From: Trichoplax sp. H2
Lineage: Eukaryota; Placozoa; Uniplacotomia; Trichoplacea
Reading direction: 5' to 3'
Assembly (NCBI GenBank): GCA_003344405.1
Contig: NOWV01000094.1
Span: 225,989 to 289,988, forward strand
Length of the DNA stretch: 64,000 bases
The notes under the pieces are model-generated. The model made no database searches. It was not told the origin of the DNA and saw only the letters and a program-made list of their open reading frames with translations. Position numbers and translations under genes: made by a program. This document shows, one piece after another, positions 1-14,300 of the stretch (position 1 is its first letter; the number at the start of each line of letters is the position of its first letter).

Positions 1-1
1 A

Positions 2-3000
2 ACTATTACAAACAGACAACAAAGATTGCAATTTCGGCCTCCCATTGAAGAAATACGTGCCAAATATTATCGTGAAATTAAAAAATTCATATGCATTCCA
101 AATCATTTCCGAGGGGTTTCCGACAATGTATCGCCATTAGATACCATCTTTCCAGCTATGATCGACCGTAATTCTGATGGATTTGCTGTAGTTTATCGTA
201 AAGCTGAGCAATTGTTTGAAAGACTAGAAAATGCTCGCAATATGTTTATTGACTGGACTGCTATTGGTGCTATCGATATCGACAAAGTTGTCGAAGAACA
301 TTTAACGACTGTAAATCAATGGGAAAAAAATTTCCGTGCCTTAAAAGCTCGTGGCAGAGAAGCTGAGAAACTACCTAGTACTATTAAAGTTGATTGCATC
401 ATTGTCTCGACCATCCCTGTTAAAACAACCATCGATGATCATATTCAACAGCTGTATGATGCTTTGGTCAACTCTTTACGTCGTTCAATAACATCTCATA
501 TAACCGTAATTGATGAATTTTTAAACGATGCAATCGATAAATTATCAACAAGGCCACAAAGCGTTGAAGAAATTAGTCAAGCAAAAGGCGATCAGAAAAA
601 GTTAAGTGAAGAAAGAAGTAAAGTCTATCCACACTTTGAAAAAGCTGAATCTAAAAACAAATTATTGCGTTCTGTCGCTGGCCAAGGTATCGATCAACTA
701 AGCCAATTACAACCGCGCTGGGATAAGTTTGAATTAATGATGGAAAGCCATGAGTTAATGATGGAAGAGCAAACTAAAGTTATGCGCGGTAATGTTGAAT
801 CACGTATTAAGACATTCAACCTTGAAATTGAAAAATTTGCATCGCGTTGGCATCAACTAAAACCCAGTGAAATTGATTCCTATTCCGATACCCCTTCATG
901 CCTCAAAGCTGTAGAATCATTAAAAGAGCGCCGTGCTGAATTTAATGAATTAGTTGAAAATTCCAGTAAAATTAAAGAAGATTGTGTCCATTTCGAGCTT
1001 GCAGAACCAGAATTTCAACAAATCACTGAATTACAAACTGATCTTCAGCATTTCGAATCCATGTGGAAATTATTTGAAGATTTCATGATTGGCTTAGATA
1101 AATTAGGTCAAGAAGATTGGCTATCCTTTAGAGCGTCTTCATTCCAATTTGATGAATTTCTAACAGAATGGGATGATAAATTAAGAATGCTCAGTTTACA
1201 AAATGAAGCCAATACCATGACTATTAAATTGCAAAAAGATATCGATCGCTACAAAGCATTAGTACCAGTCTTAAAGTTTGTCCGTGGTGAGCCACTATCA
1301 GCCGATCATTGGATAGAGTTATTCCGCATTGTTAGCTTACCACGAGGAACAACATTAGAGAAATTGCGATTTCATGATATCCTATCTGTATCGGAAAATA
1401 TTGTCGCTAAAGCAGGCGAACTAAAAGAATTAAATAGCCGAGCGCATGGTGAAGTTTCAATTCGTGAAGCTTTACATGAATTAGAATTATGGGGTGCTAG
1501 TGCTACATTTAATTTAACACCTTATAATGATACCCATGGACACGAATTAATGCTCATTAAAGAATGGAAAGAATTAGTTAACCAAGTCGGTGACAATCAA
1601 AGTTTATTACAATCCTTAAAAGATTCACCATATTATCGTGGTTTCGAGGATAAAGCTACAATATGGGAAAGCCGTTTTGCTGATCTGGATGAATATTTAC
1701 ATAATTTAAATCAAATTCAACGTAAATGGGTCTATCTAGAACCTATCTTTGGACGCGGTGCTTTACCTCGTGAGCAAGGTCGATTTAAACGTGTCGATGA
1801 TGATTATCGATCTATTCTGGCGGATATTGCTCGCGATAATCGTGTATTATCGCTAGTAGCTAAGGCTGGACTACGCCAATTATTAGTAACACTATTAGAT
1901 CAATTGCAACGTTGCCAGAAATCATTAAATGAATTCCTAGAAGAGAAACGTTCAGTATTTCCACGCTTCTATTTCATTGGTGATGATGATTTATTAGAGA
2001 TATTAGGCCAATCAACTAATCCTAATGTCATTCAATCTCATTTGAAGAAATTATTCGCTGGTATTCATAGCGTTGAATTTGGACCAGACAGCGGTACAAT
2101 TTTAGCTATGAAATCATTAGATGGAGAAGTTGTACCCTTGAAACGTCCAGTAAATGTTACACCTGAAGTTGAAATTTGGCTTGGCCATTTATCCAATGAA
2201 ATGCAAGAGACATTAAAAGAACTTTTAAATCAATGTGTCCATGCTGGTCGAGCAGGAACATCAGAAGTCGATCCTAATGTCTATCCATCACAAATATTAT
2301 GCTTATCCGATTATATTTTATTTACAGAGCGCTGTGAAACTGCAATTAAACAAGGTCGACTATCGGAATTTTTAATCGAAACGGAATCGCGCTTAGATTC
2401 CTATACCAGTGTGGATATGAGCGGGGAATCATCATCGTTATCCTTGCGTGTATTGGAACTAAAATTAAAAGCTATGGTTTTAGACACGATTCACTTTGTT
2501 CAAGTTGTTAAAGATTTAATCCAAGCTCAAGTTAAATCGATCGATGATTGGTTATGGCAAAAACAGTTACGATTTTATTTGATTAAAGGCAGTTGCATTA
2601 GCTGTATGTGTGATGCTCAATTTGAATATACATATGAATATCAAGGCAATGCATCAAAACTTGTCCATACCCCACTGACCGATAAATGCTATTTAACATT
2701 AACGCAAGGCATGGATATCGGATTAGGTGGTAATCCTTACGGCCCAGCTGGAACAGGTAAAACAGAGTCAGTTAAAGCTCTTGGTGGTCTAATGGGTCGA
2801 CAAGTTCTTGTCTTTAACTGCGATGAGGGTATTGATGTTAAATCGATGGGACGTATCTTTATCGGTTTAGTTAAATGCGGCGCATGGGGTTGTTTCGATG
2901 AGTTTAATCGATTAGAAGAAGCTGTTTTATCCGCTGTCTCCATGCAAATTCAAGTTATCCAAGCAGCTATTAAAAATAAATCGCCTTCTATTGAATTATT

Positions 3001-6000
3001 AGAACGTGACATTGAAATCAATACTAATTCAGGCATATTTATAACATTAAATCCAGCTGGTAAAGGTTATGGTGGACGACAAAAATTACCCGATAATTTA
3101 AAGCAGTTATTCCGACCTGTTGCTATGTCTAAACCCGATAATGATTTAATTGCTGAAGTGATCCTCTTTTCTGAAGGCTATAAACACGCTGAAAGTTTAG
3201 GTAGAAAAATTGTAGCTATCTTTAATTTATCCAAGGAATTACTATCTCGTCAACAACACTATGATTGGGGTCTTCGTGCACTCAAGACTGTCTTAAAAAG
3301 TTGTGGACATTTATTGTTGGATATGAAAAATAATTTAAAATCACGATCAGAGGAAGAGCAAAACGTTAAAATTGATATCCAACTTGAAGGTAAACTGGTT
3401 GTCCAAGCGTTAAGAATTAATACATTATCGAAGCTAACGTTTACTGATAGTAAACGATTTGATGCCTTAATTCAAGATGTTTTCCAAGGCATTCCATTTA
3501 GTGGCACTGGTTATGAAAAACTAGCGGAATCGATACGTCAAGTATGTCAAGAATTTAATTTATCCGTAAACGAAAGGCAAGTTAAAAAAGCGCTCGAATT
3601 ATATGAGCAGTTACGACAACGTATGGGTGTTGTTGTCGTAGGTCCTTCTGGTTCCGGCAAAACGACATTATGGCGTGTCTTAAAGGCAGCATTAGCTAAA
3701 ACTGGCCAAGTTGTCAAGCAATATACGATGAATCCAAAAGCAATGCCTAGAACGCAATTATTAGGCCAAATTGATATTGATACACGCGAATGGTCCGATG
3801 GTGTTTTAACGTATAGTGCAAGACAAGTAGTTCGTGAACCGATTGAAATTCAGTCTTGGATTATTTGCGATGGTGATATTGATCCTGAATGGGTCGAATC
3901 ATTAAATTCTGTCCTTGATGATAATCGTTTATTAACGATGCCATCTGGTGAACGAATTCAATTTGGTCCTAACGTTAATTTCTTATTTGAAACTCATGAT
4001 TTAAGCTGTGCATCACCTGCAACTATTTCACGTATGGGTATGATCTTTCTAAGTGATGAAGATACTGACATAAAAGCAATTATTGCATCGTGGCTCCGTG
4101 GTCTACCAGATGAGGATCAAAAACGTTTGCAAACATGGATTGAAGACTATTTCTTTCGTGCATTCGATTGGGTTTGGAAACAAAATGATCTTGTTATCGA
4201 TACTAGCATGATTGGAATGGTCATGAACGGTTTATCCCATTTACGACAATCCAGAAGTAAAGGTGAATTTGCTGTTAACCTTATACGTGGTTTAGGTGCA
4301 AATCTACATCATGATTCTCGCGTTGCATTAGCAAAAGAAGTTTTCAATTGGGTGCGTGAATCACCACCTGATTCGCGTCGTATTCTAGATAGTTATTACG
4401 ATAGCGATAGTCAAAAATTGAAAACCTACGAAATAATTGTGCCTGATCATTTAACGGTCGAAAATTTCTTTTCGAATCAAGCATCGCCAGTCATTAATAC
4501 CGCAGATGCGCAACGATCGATAGACATTTTTAATTCTTGGCTGGATCCAAATAATCGACAGCCATTTATTCTTGTTGGTCCGGAAGGTTGCGGTAAAGAG
4601 TTACTCTTACATTATTGCTTTTCACAATTACGATCATGCCAAGTAGCTTTGATCCACTGTAGCTCGCAAACATCTCCATCTCATGTTATCCAAAAATTAA
4701 ATCAAATGTGCATCGTTATTAGTACTAATACTGGCCGTGTTTATCGACCTAAAGATTGCGAACGATTGATACTGTATTTAAAAGATTTAAATTTACCTAA
4801 ACCGGACAAATGGAATACTAGCCAATTAATTGCCTTCCTACAGCAATTATTAACTTATAACGGATTTTATGACTCTAATCTTGAATGGGTTGGCCTTGAA
4901 GGTATCCAAATTGTATCATCGATGAATCCAAGTACAACATTAGGTCGTTATCCATTAACAACAAGATTTACATCGATTGTACGTATATGTTCTGTAGCTG
5001 TACCGGAAGATTTACGCGCAATTTATGGCGAATATTTGCGTGCAATTTTACATCATTCGTTAAGTAGTCATCCAGTTTGGGGATCCATTAAAAATGTCCA
5101 TACATTAGCAGGAACAATGGTCAATATCTATGAGCAAGTTCGATCCAAATTTACTGTCGATGATTATTCCCATTATTTATTTACACCGCGTGATCTAACA
5201 AGATGGACATTAGGTTTACTACGTTACGATTTAGCCGAATCAAGCGGAACAGGCGATAGCTTATTAACTGCATTCGCTTATGAAGCAAACAAATTATTTC
5301 GCGATCGATTAGTTGGATCAAGCACATTAGACCGATTTGATAATATTGTTCAATCTAATATTCGAGCTGATTGGTCATTTACTCCTGAATTAAAAGGTTA
5401 TCACTATGTATCATGGGGTGCAACCCAATCTCGAACCACCGTGCCAAGTGATGATCAAAGTAATACCTTGCCAGCAAAACCTATTTATGGCCGCTTACTG
5501 GGTAAATTATCAGCTGCTGATTTTCAACAAGTTGTTAAGAAAGGTTTGCAAAGTTATAGCCGTGAAAATGGTGAATTAAATATATTAATCTTTGATGAAG
5601 TACTCGATCTTATTGCTCGTGTTGAAAGAGTTATAACACAACCAGGTGGATCATTATTACTTGCTGGACGTAGTGGCGTTGGTCGTCGAACTGCTGTTCG
5701 ATTAGTTACCCATTTACATCAGATGACATTATTTACACCTAAAGTTTCACGCAATTACGGCTTAAAACAATTTAGAAATGATTTAAAATCAGTCATGCAA
5801 CAAGCTGGCGTTGAAGGAGAAAATGTCGTATTACTTATTGAAGATTATCAAGTTGTTGAAGCGGAATTTTTAGAAATTATTAACAGCTTATTAAGTGGCG
5901 GTGAAGTACCAGGTCTCTACTCGACAGAAGAATTAGAGCCATTATTAACCCCATTGCGTGATCAAGCATCACAAGATGGATTCCGTGGACCGTTGTTATC

Positions 6001-9000
6001 CTATTTTACATCCCGTGTACGCTCTAAACTTCACTGTGTCTTAATTATGGACAATACTAACGCACAATTTTCAGTAGCATGCAAGTCTAATCCAGCATTT
6101 TATAAAGCTTGCTCATTCCAATGGATGGATTCATGGAGTACCAACAGCCTCATGAAAATACCTCAGATTTATCTAGATCCACACACTCAATCCGATTCAA
6201 GCATTAAAAATGTCTGGAATGATTTAGCTAAAGCGATCTTACACATCCATGAATCAGCACCAATCGATAGTACACCACGTCGCTTTATGACATTATTGCA
6301 AAGTTGTCAAGCTGTCTATAACATGAAACGTGAAGGTATTGAAAAACGCCAAAGTCGCCTTCAAGCTGGTTTATCGAAATTAAATGAAGCTAAATCATTA
6401 GTCGATGATTTAAAAAAGGATGCAGCTAAACAGAGTACATTATTAGCTGAGAAACAAGCTGATGCTGATCAGGCATTGCAAGAAATATCCACAAGTATGC
6501 AACGAGCTAGTGATCAGCGAAATGAAATGGAAATATTAAAACAAAAATTAGCTGAAGAATCGGCTAAATTAGAAAAAAGAAAGAAAGCGATTGATATCGA
6601 ATTATCCGAGATTGAGCCATTAGTTCAATCCGCTCGTCAAGCTGTTGGTAATATTAAGCCAGAATCTTTGTCTGAAATACGTTCACTACGTATGCCTCCT
6701 GATGTTATACGTGATATTTTAGAAGGTGTACTAAGATTAATGGGCATTTTTGATACATCATGGGTCAGCATGAAATCCTTTTTAGCTAAACGTGGTGTTA
6801 AAGAAGAAATTTGCACTTTTGATGCACGTAAAATTACAACAGATATACGTGACAATGTCAATGAATTACTCAAATCGAGTAATTCGTTCGATGAAAAAGT
6901 AGCTAAACGTGCTAGTGCAGCTGCTGCACCATTAGCTGAATGGGTTAAAGCCAATATTAAATTTTCTATTGTATTAGAAAAGATTGAACCCCTTGAAACG
7001 GAACAAAATGCGTTAAAGCGTAACCTTGATAAATCACAAGCACGCTTAGATAAATTAGTTAAAGCATTAAATGCAGTGGATAAAGAGGTTGCAGCTATGA
7101 AAGAGCGTTTCGAGAAGCGTACAACAGAAGCGGCTAAATTAAAGATACAGCTAGAGAAAGCACAAGAAACGATTGATGCAGCTGAGACATTAGTGACTAA
7201 ATTAGATGGGGAATATAAACGATGGTCAACTCAAGTTACTAACTTAACATCAGAAATGAATCAATTACCTCGATGGTCATTAATTACAGCTGGTTTCATG
7301 ACTTATCTTGGAAGTGCACCGGAAAATGTACGTGAAAATAAAATTCATGATTGGTGTCGTGCATGTAATGTAGATCGATTGGATTTGCGACGATTTTTGA
7401 GTACAGAAAGTGAGCAATTGTCCTGGAAAGCAGAAGGTCTACCGTCGGATAATTTATCCATTGAGAATGCTATCTTTATTTTAAAGTCTTCTATAACACC
7501 ATTTTTAGTCGATCCCTCGATGAGAGCAACCGATTGGTTAAAAACCCATTTAAAAGATGCAAGATTAGAAATAGTCAATCAACAAGATCCTAACTTTACG
7601 ACATCACTTGAGTTAGCGATACGATTTGGTAAAACATTAATTATCCAAGAAGTGGATAATATCGAGCCTATATTAATACCATTATTAAGGAATGATTTAA
7701 TCAGCCAAGGCCCACGTTATGTGATCCAAATTGGCGAAAAAGTTATCGACTATAATGAAGATTTCAAGTTATATTTAGCTACACGTAATCCTCAACCGGA
7801 ATTACCATCAGATGCTGCATCAATCGTGAACGAAATTAATTTTACAACAACGAAAGCTGGTCTAACAGCTCAATTATTAGCTATGACAATACAAAACGAG
7901 AAACCAGAATTAGAAGTACGCAAAATGGAATTTTTAAAGACAGAAGAAGAATTAAAAATTCAAGTGGAAAAATTAGAAGATTCCTTATTAGAAGAATTAG
8001 CCCAAGCTGAAGGCAATATCTTGGAAAATAAGGATTTAATCGAATCATTAAATAAAACTAAAGCAAGTAGCATTACAATCGCTGAATCGCTACAAGAATC
8101 ACTACGACTTCAATCCGCATTAGATCAAGAGCGTGATGTTTATCGTCCATTAGCCGAATATGGTAGTTCCTTGCTGTTTGTTATAACCGATCTAAGTAAA
8201 TTAAATAATATGTACCGCTTTAGTTTAAGCTCCTTTTTACGCTTATTTCAACGTGCATTAAAATCAGAACTTGATGCTGGTAATATTGAAATGCGAATTA
8301 AATTATTAATGTCATCGTTAAGATCACTAGTCTACGAATATGCATGTCGATCATTATATAAAGCTGATCATTTAACATTTGCAATGCACCTTGTCCATGG
8401 CATTCGACCAGAATTATTCCAAGAACAAGAATGGGAATTCTTTTGTGGCCTGATTGTATCGGACGTCAACGTTCACAAACAAGAAGGAAGTAAACGATCT
8501 CATGAATTTTTACCAAATTGGTGCGATGCTGAATTAGCCTCATCGATTGCTGCATTGAAAACCACCTTCCCAACTTGGTTTCAAAATCTTAAATTAGACG
8601 ATAATAATATTTGGAGTACATTTTCAAGGCATTCCCAATGTGAGAAAGAGTTTCCGTCTGATGTAACACGCAAAATTAGTGAGTTCCAACAAGTGTTAAC
8701 TATTCAAGCTTTGCGCCCTGATCGTTTACAAAGTGCTATGAGCCTTTTTGCCGCACGTGCACTCAATATGAAAGAATTGTCACCGCCGACATTAAATTTA
8801 AAACGATTGTATACTAATGAAACTGTAGCTGATGAACCAATCTTGATTATTATTTCACCTGGTGCTGATCCATCACAAGAATTGCAAGATCTTGCTTCTA
8901 AGACTGTTGGCGAAGATAAATATCATCAAGTAGCAATGGGTCAAGGCCAAGCCGATATTGCTATACGCTTATTACGCGATTGTGCTCGAAATGGCGATTG

Positions 9001-11387
9001 GTTATGCTTGAAAAATTTACATTTAGTAACATCATGGTTACCAATTTTAGAGAAGGAGTTTAAATCGCTCGAACCGCATCAGGATTTCCGTCTATGGTTA
9101 ACTTCAGAGGTTCATCCAAAGTTTACACCAATATTACTTCAATCTAGCTTGAAAGTAACTTATGAAGCACCTCCAGGTAAGTTCGAGAAATTGATCTTAT
9201 CTGTGATCATTTTAAAATACGTTAGGATAATAACTTTTAATCTCATGTTGGAACTATGTTTAACAATTTACTTATTGAATTTACTCGTATGTTAATATTG
9301 GCATCTTGTAATTTAGGGGTAAAAAGAAATTTACAAAGAACATTAGAATCATGGTCAACCGATTTTTTCCAGAAAAGTAATTCACCAATTAGAGCACAAG
9401 CTTTATTTACTGCTGCATGGTTTCATGCTATTGTTCAAGAGCGTCGTAGTTATATCCCACAAGGCTGGTCGAAATTTTATGAATTTTCAAGATCTGATTT
9501 ACGTTGTGCTGCTGAAGTCATTGAAAGGGTGTTGAAAAAATCCGGTAATGACTCAGTGAAGTGGGAATTTGTCCATGGCTTATTAGAAAATGCAGTCTAT
9601 GGTGGCCGTATCGATAACCCATTTGATATTCGAGTACTTGAATCTTACCTCCATCAATGCTTTAATAAAAGTGTAATTGGAGGCCAATCAGGCCGACGAA
9701 AACCACTCACCAATAATTTTAGCATGCCTCAATCATCACATTACCAAGATTACATGGATATGATCTCGTTATTATCCGATAATGATCAGCCTTCCTTGTT
9801 TGGTTTACCAGCTAATATTGAACGATCAATACAAAGATCAATTAGTACACAAGTTATTAGTCAGTTGAAAGTATTGATGAGAGCTGATGCAATAGTTGAT
9901 AAATTCGATAAAGAGAAATGGCAGACAGAATTAGGACCGATATTGCAGTTATGGAAGAAACTCAATCAGGTATAAAAACTCGTACCGTATTTAACTACAG
10001 TTTCTAAGTAATATAGTGATACAGTACAACAGTTAAGAAATAAAATATCCTATTCTTTAATACGTTATTCCTCCTTCTAGGGTACTAAATTACTACAAGA
10101 GAAAGGCTCATTCCCCTCTGGGAAAGCTGTTGATGAATCCCCAGTTACCGCTTTTATTCAACTTGAACGATATAATGCTATTAAATTAATGCAGGTAAAA
10201 ATATGAAAACTAGATAATTTATGGATTAATCCATGCCTACTTTATTGGTGACTAAATCAGGACAAAAAATAATTTGTTAATATACTCTGTCCTACACAGT
10301 CTGTTCATGGCTCTCTGTCTGGACTAAATAAAGTTATACGAGGAAATGCTCTACTAACAACAGCAATAACCGCACTAGCTGGAGCACTTCTTAAAAACGA
10401 GGTAACTTTTGCGTTACAATAATTCTGGTTAATATTAACTATGCTTGGAGTGTATAAGCAAGTATTAAATAGAATATGGAAATGATTGTTGTCAATAATC
10501 ATCTAAATCTAGGTACCAAGTAGTTGGAGCAATAAGTGGGACGGTCCAGAAGATCCTATGCAATGGTTACGCGCATTAGTAGCCAAGACGTTAGCATTAG
10601 GAACATGGGTTCAAAAATCTGAATCAGGATCTTTACTTTCAGAATCATTAGATTTAGCTGAACTATTTCATCCAGATACATTCTTAAATGCACTAAGGCA
10701 ACAAACAGCAAGGTAAATAAGCGGTATTTGGAATACCCTTTTAATATAGATAGATAGCTACTAATTAAACATATTTACACCATATGACTATAGAGGGACA
10801 AAATTATCCATGGATAATTTAAAACTCCAATGTTCATGGGATGGAGAAATTAAAGGAGCAATGCATCCAGTTAAGGTTTGTACCGACATACATCAAACAA
10901 ACTGAAAAACTACATTCTTTTATACCGTTAAGAATTTAATAAAGATACCCTATAATTATTACAAGCAAGAAACTGATGAATTTACTTCCTTTACAATAGA
11001 TTACAGGCCTACAAATCGAAGGATGTATATTTGATGGTAGTCGATTTTCTGATTGTCAGCGTGATACTTCCAGTATATCAGCTGTGCCAGATTGCAAAGT
11101 AGCGTGGGTACCGAAGGTAATAAATGAAAAAATATTCTTGGGGTTGTTTTTAATGTAAAAGCTAGCGATTTGAATTTCCTTTATTACATATCTATGTTAA
11201 TGTCTCTTAATCATGATATTAATACTAGGAAATGGTTAGTCCATACCCTGAAAAGAACTGTATGCTACTCCCTGTATACTATGATACAAGTCGGGAAGGA
11301 ATTGTAACTAAATTGAATGTACCATGTGGTGGTCAACAAATTAAATGGATCCAGTGCAATACTGCATTATTCCTGAAAAAGATATAA
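2..11387 (+). CDS. DYNC2H1: Cytoplasmic dynein 2 heavy chain, 5'-truncated by the window edge
   Basis: Motor subunit of the retrograde intraflagellar-transport dynein in cilia. Exons: <2-9176, 9317-9969, 10081-10194, 10300-10401, 10513-10712, 10794-10875, 11000-11116 and 11229-11387 (stop TAA). All junctions are GT-AG and keep frame, and introns are 81-140 bp. The reading frame is open to the left edge, so the true start lies outside; roughly 780 N-terminal residues of a ~4300-residue family protein are missing. Visible in order: tail/linker; AAA1 P-loop GPAGTGKT (nt 2741) with CFDEFNR; AAA2 GPSGSGKT (3641); AAA3 GPEGCGKE (4577); a degenerate AAA4 loop GRSGVGRR (5666) with Arg for Lys, as I recall for dynein-2; antiparallel stalk coiled coil (about 6330-7240) enclosing the microtubule-binding domain (about 6640-6960); AAA5/6 and C-terminal domain through the small exons. 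The dynein-2 rather than dynein-1 or axonemal assignment rests on close similarity to DYNC2H1 across the AAA1, AAA2 and C-terminal segments. Confidence 0.95.
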
Positions 11388-14300
11388 ACTCAATTTTTTG
11401 TTTTCATGAGCTACATGTTATGTCATTGCTGCTCTATCAACATTAGAATTGCACCGCATTACCTCAGTGGCATAGAAATATTTTATTCTAAATTGATTAT
11501 TTTATTTTTAGAGTAATTAGTAATAATCGTATAACACTCAACCTCCGTACATTAATCTTTATGAACTATTTCATAGAATTCTTATTCTTATTCTTATGTG
11601 ATGATTTATTTTCAACATTAAATCCTCATGCTCTTGTATACGATCTCTTTTATTATATACTATCATAGCAATCTGCTTTATTAGAATGATAAAAATATAA
11701 TATTATTATTAGTAATGAGGTATTTTCTTTAACACGGAGTTTAAGAACTCAATACGTCATTTGCTGTGGAGTTCTCAGTATTTGTTTGTGCATCCTATTA
11801 TTTCAGAATTGTATAGCGAGTATATTTAGATCAGCCTGTGTGACCATTATACTCACATGACGAGTATAATATGCTTATATTACATATATACTATATACCT
11901 ATTGTATATTCAAGCAGACGAAATAAAATACCAATCACAAAGCAATTAAAAATATCACATCTGTCAAAGGTAGTACAGTATGTGTGTACACATATTATAC
12001 ATTTACTGTATAGAACACGACGTTAAATTAGATGATGACGGTGATGATGATGATTCGTAGTATACTGAGGACATCACGCATGCTAATATTACATTTTTAC
12101 TCAACACTTTTTCAACCAATTTGCAAACAGACCTACGTTGAGGCAATATTCATTAATTGCCCCATGCCCCATCACATAGAACTTGGTACTTGTTGTTTCT
12201 ATTACATCATATTTTCTATTAGACTGTAAGGGCATTGATACTACATACGTTGTGTGATATTGAAAGGAAGTTCACTTGACTCCTGCACTTAAGTAGCAGA
12301 TAGTTATAAAAGTTATTAAATCAAATTAAAATTACTTGCTTATTTGTAGGGCTTGGCAAAATTATAAGGTTAACATCAAGGAAAAATTCTAGGTTTAAAA
12401 ACAAATTTTTTAATGATTGCCTATTTGATTAATTTAATTTAAGATAATTAGTCTGAGATTGGGAAGAAAGCTAGGAATGCAGAAAATCTACAGTCTTTAA
12501 GCCGCTGTGTGTCACTATTTATGTCAATCAAGACGCTAAAACTAGGTGTAAATATTGGATTTACAGAAAAAAAATAGATAAGCAGCAGGACCAGAAATTA
12601 TCATCAGACATGGCGTCTTCTTATTGCTAAAATAAAGTACGATGCGTCTTGTCAATATTATGATTGTAAACGTAATAATTACTCATAACAAATTATAACG
12701 CATAAAGTTAAAATTTCGCCGACGCAACGCTGTACTATAAATTAATGCATACTTTGATGTATCCTAAATTAGCCTATTGCCCACGTTGGATTTCATACGG
12801 TCTGTTTGCTTGTGATCATCAAAGTCAATATTATTAGTAGACGATCAATATTGAGAATTCACCTTTAGTGATGAGGTAATAAATATAAAACGTAGAAAAT
12901 ATAAAAGAAAAAGTGGCCCCATATTTTATTTGTTTTGCCATCTTTGATGAATCAGTATCACCATTTATACACAATTACGCGATAAAATGAGTTAGGCGTA
13001 GAAGTCAATTTTTTGGCTTCCATACAACAATGTAAGAGTAAATATAGTCTTTCAGACATGTCACACATCAATACACGTCGAAGTTATAGTATAAGAGTTA
13101 GGACTTTACCGTCTAATATCAAACAAATCTGTAGGTTCATTGCATTAAGATACAAAAGTTAGAATTATGACATTAGAATAATGTAAAAACAATCGTCGCA
13201 TACCTTACGCAGTAGACGATCATAGTTGTCATTCCAGACTAACACCAAACAATTTAGCATAAAAAAGTACTCCATGATCAAATATTGTAATCAATTGTAA
13301 GTCTAGCTTAAAGCATAGACTGATATCATTAATTACAGTTACAAATAAATGATATGATATTATTTGAAATTTTCAGGTTAAATATGTTGCACAACGAACA
13401 AATTTACAATATGGACAATTATGATTGCAACGGCTCTAGTTATGGATAACATGTCAAGAACTATAGTAGGTATAACAGGAAAGAATTTAAGCAACAGGAT
13501 TTGCCACCTTGTCAAAGCAATCCAGATCACTATACCCATAATCGTTCAATAAATAAGAATAATATTATTATTATCCATAAGAGATAATATAAATATAAAT
13601 TAAGTTTAAGTTAGCAATTCCCGATTCGTATATATAGATTATGTTAAGTGATTGTCGACCATTAGTGAATTATATTACAGCACTACGTATAAATTATTTC
13701 CTTCAATATTAGTTACGCAGATTTAATACATTTCATGCAATCTTCTAGAGCCTAATTACAATTATTACCTAGATACACATGGAGGGCTATAAAAGGCATA
13801 AGAACGTATATTCATCATAAATAACAGGCAACCCCAGGGTGTGACGATATATACAGTATGAAAAAGCTGTATACAAGTACATACAACGACTTTTAAAACA
13901 CATCTTGAATGAAACACTGTACCGCCGAATCTATGATTGTTTTGCGAACGATCAACCTTTTGCTCACATAAGTCTCTTTTGAGGTTATTCATTTTTACTT
14001 AATGATAACGATAGCTCAAAAGTCAAGTCGTATAAACGAAATAAATAACTATAATTGGTTAGTGAAGTGATGAAAGATTTGTTGTTAACTCGATTAACAA
14101 TAACAATGTGCGTAAATGCATAATAGTGTCATAATTAAACGAATATTATACTGTGATATCGAAAGAAGTATAGATATCTAACATATACAAGTAAATACAG
14201 TATTACTGTCAGTATTTAAAGAATATAACGCTCATAAATAGTAATAAACAATTTTAGTCGTGACCTAAATTGACATCAGAATATATTATTGAAAGGCTTG

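Noticed and set aside
2737-2943. Minus-strand frame opposite the dynein AAA1 region; similar ones at 6637-6954 and 7345-7578
   Set aside because: They lie antisense to strongly conserved coding sequence and have no recognisable content, so they are shadows of the dynein frame.
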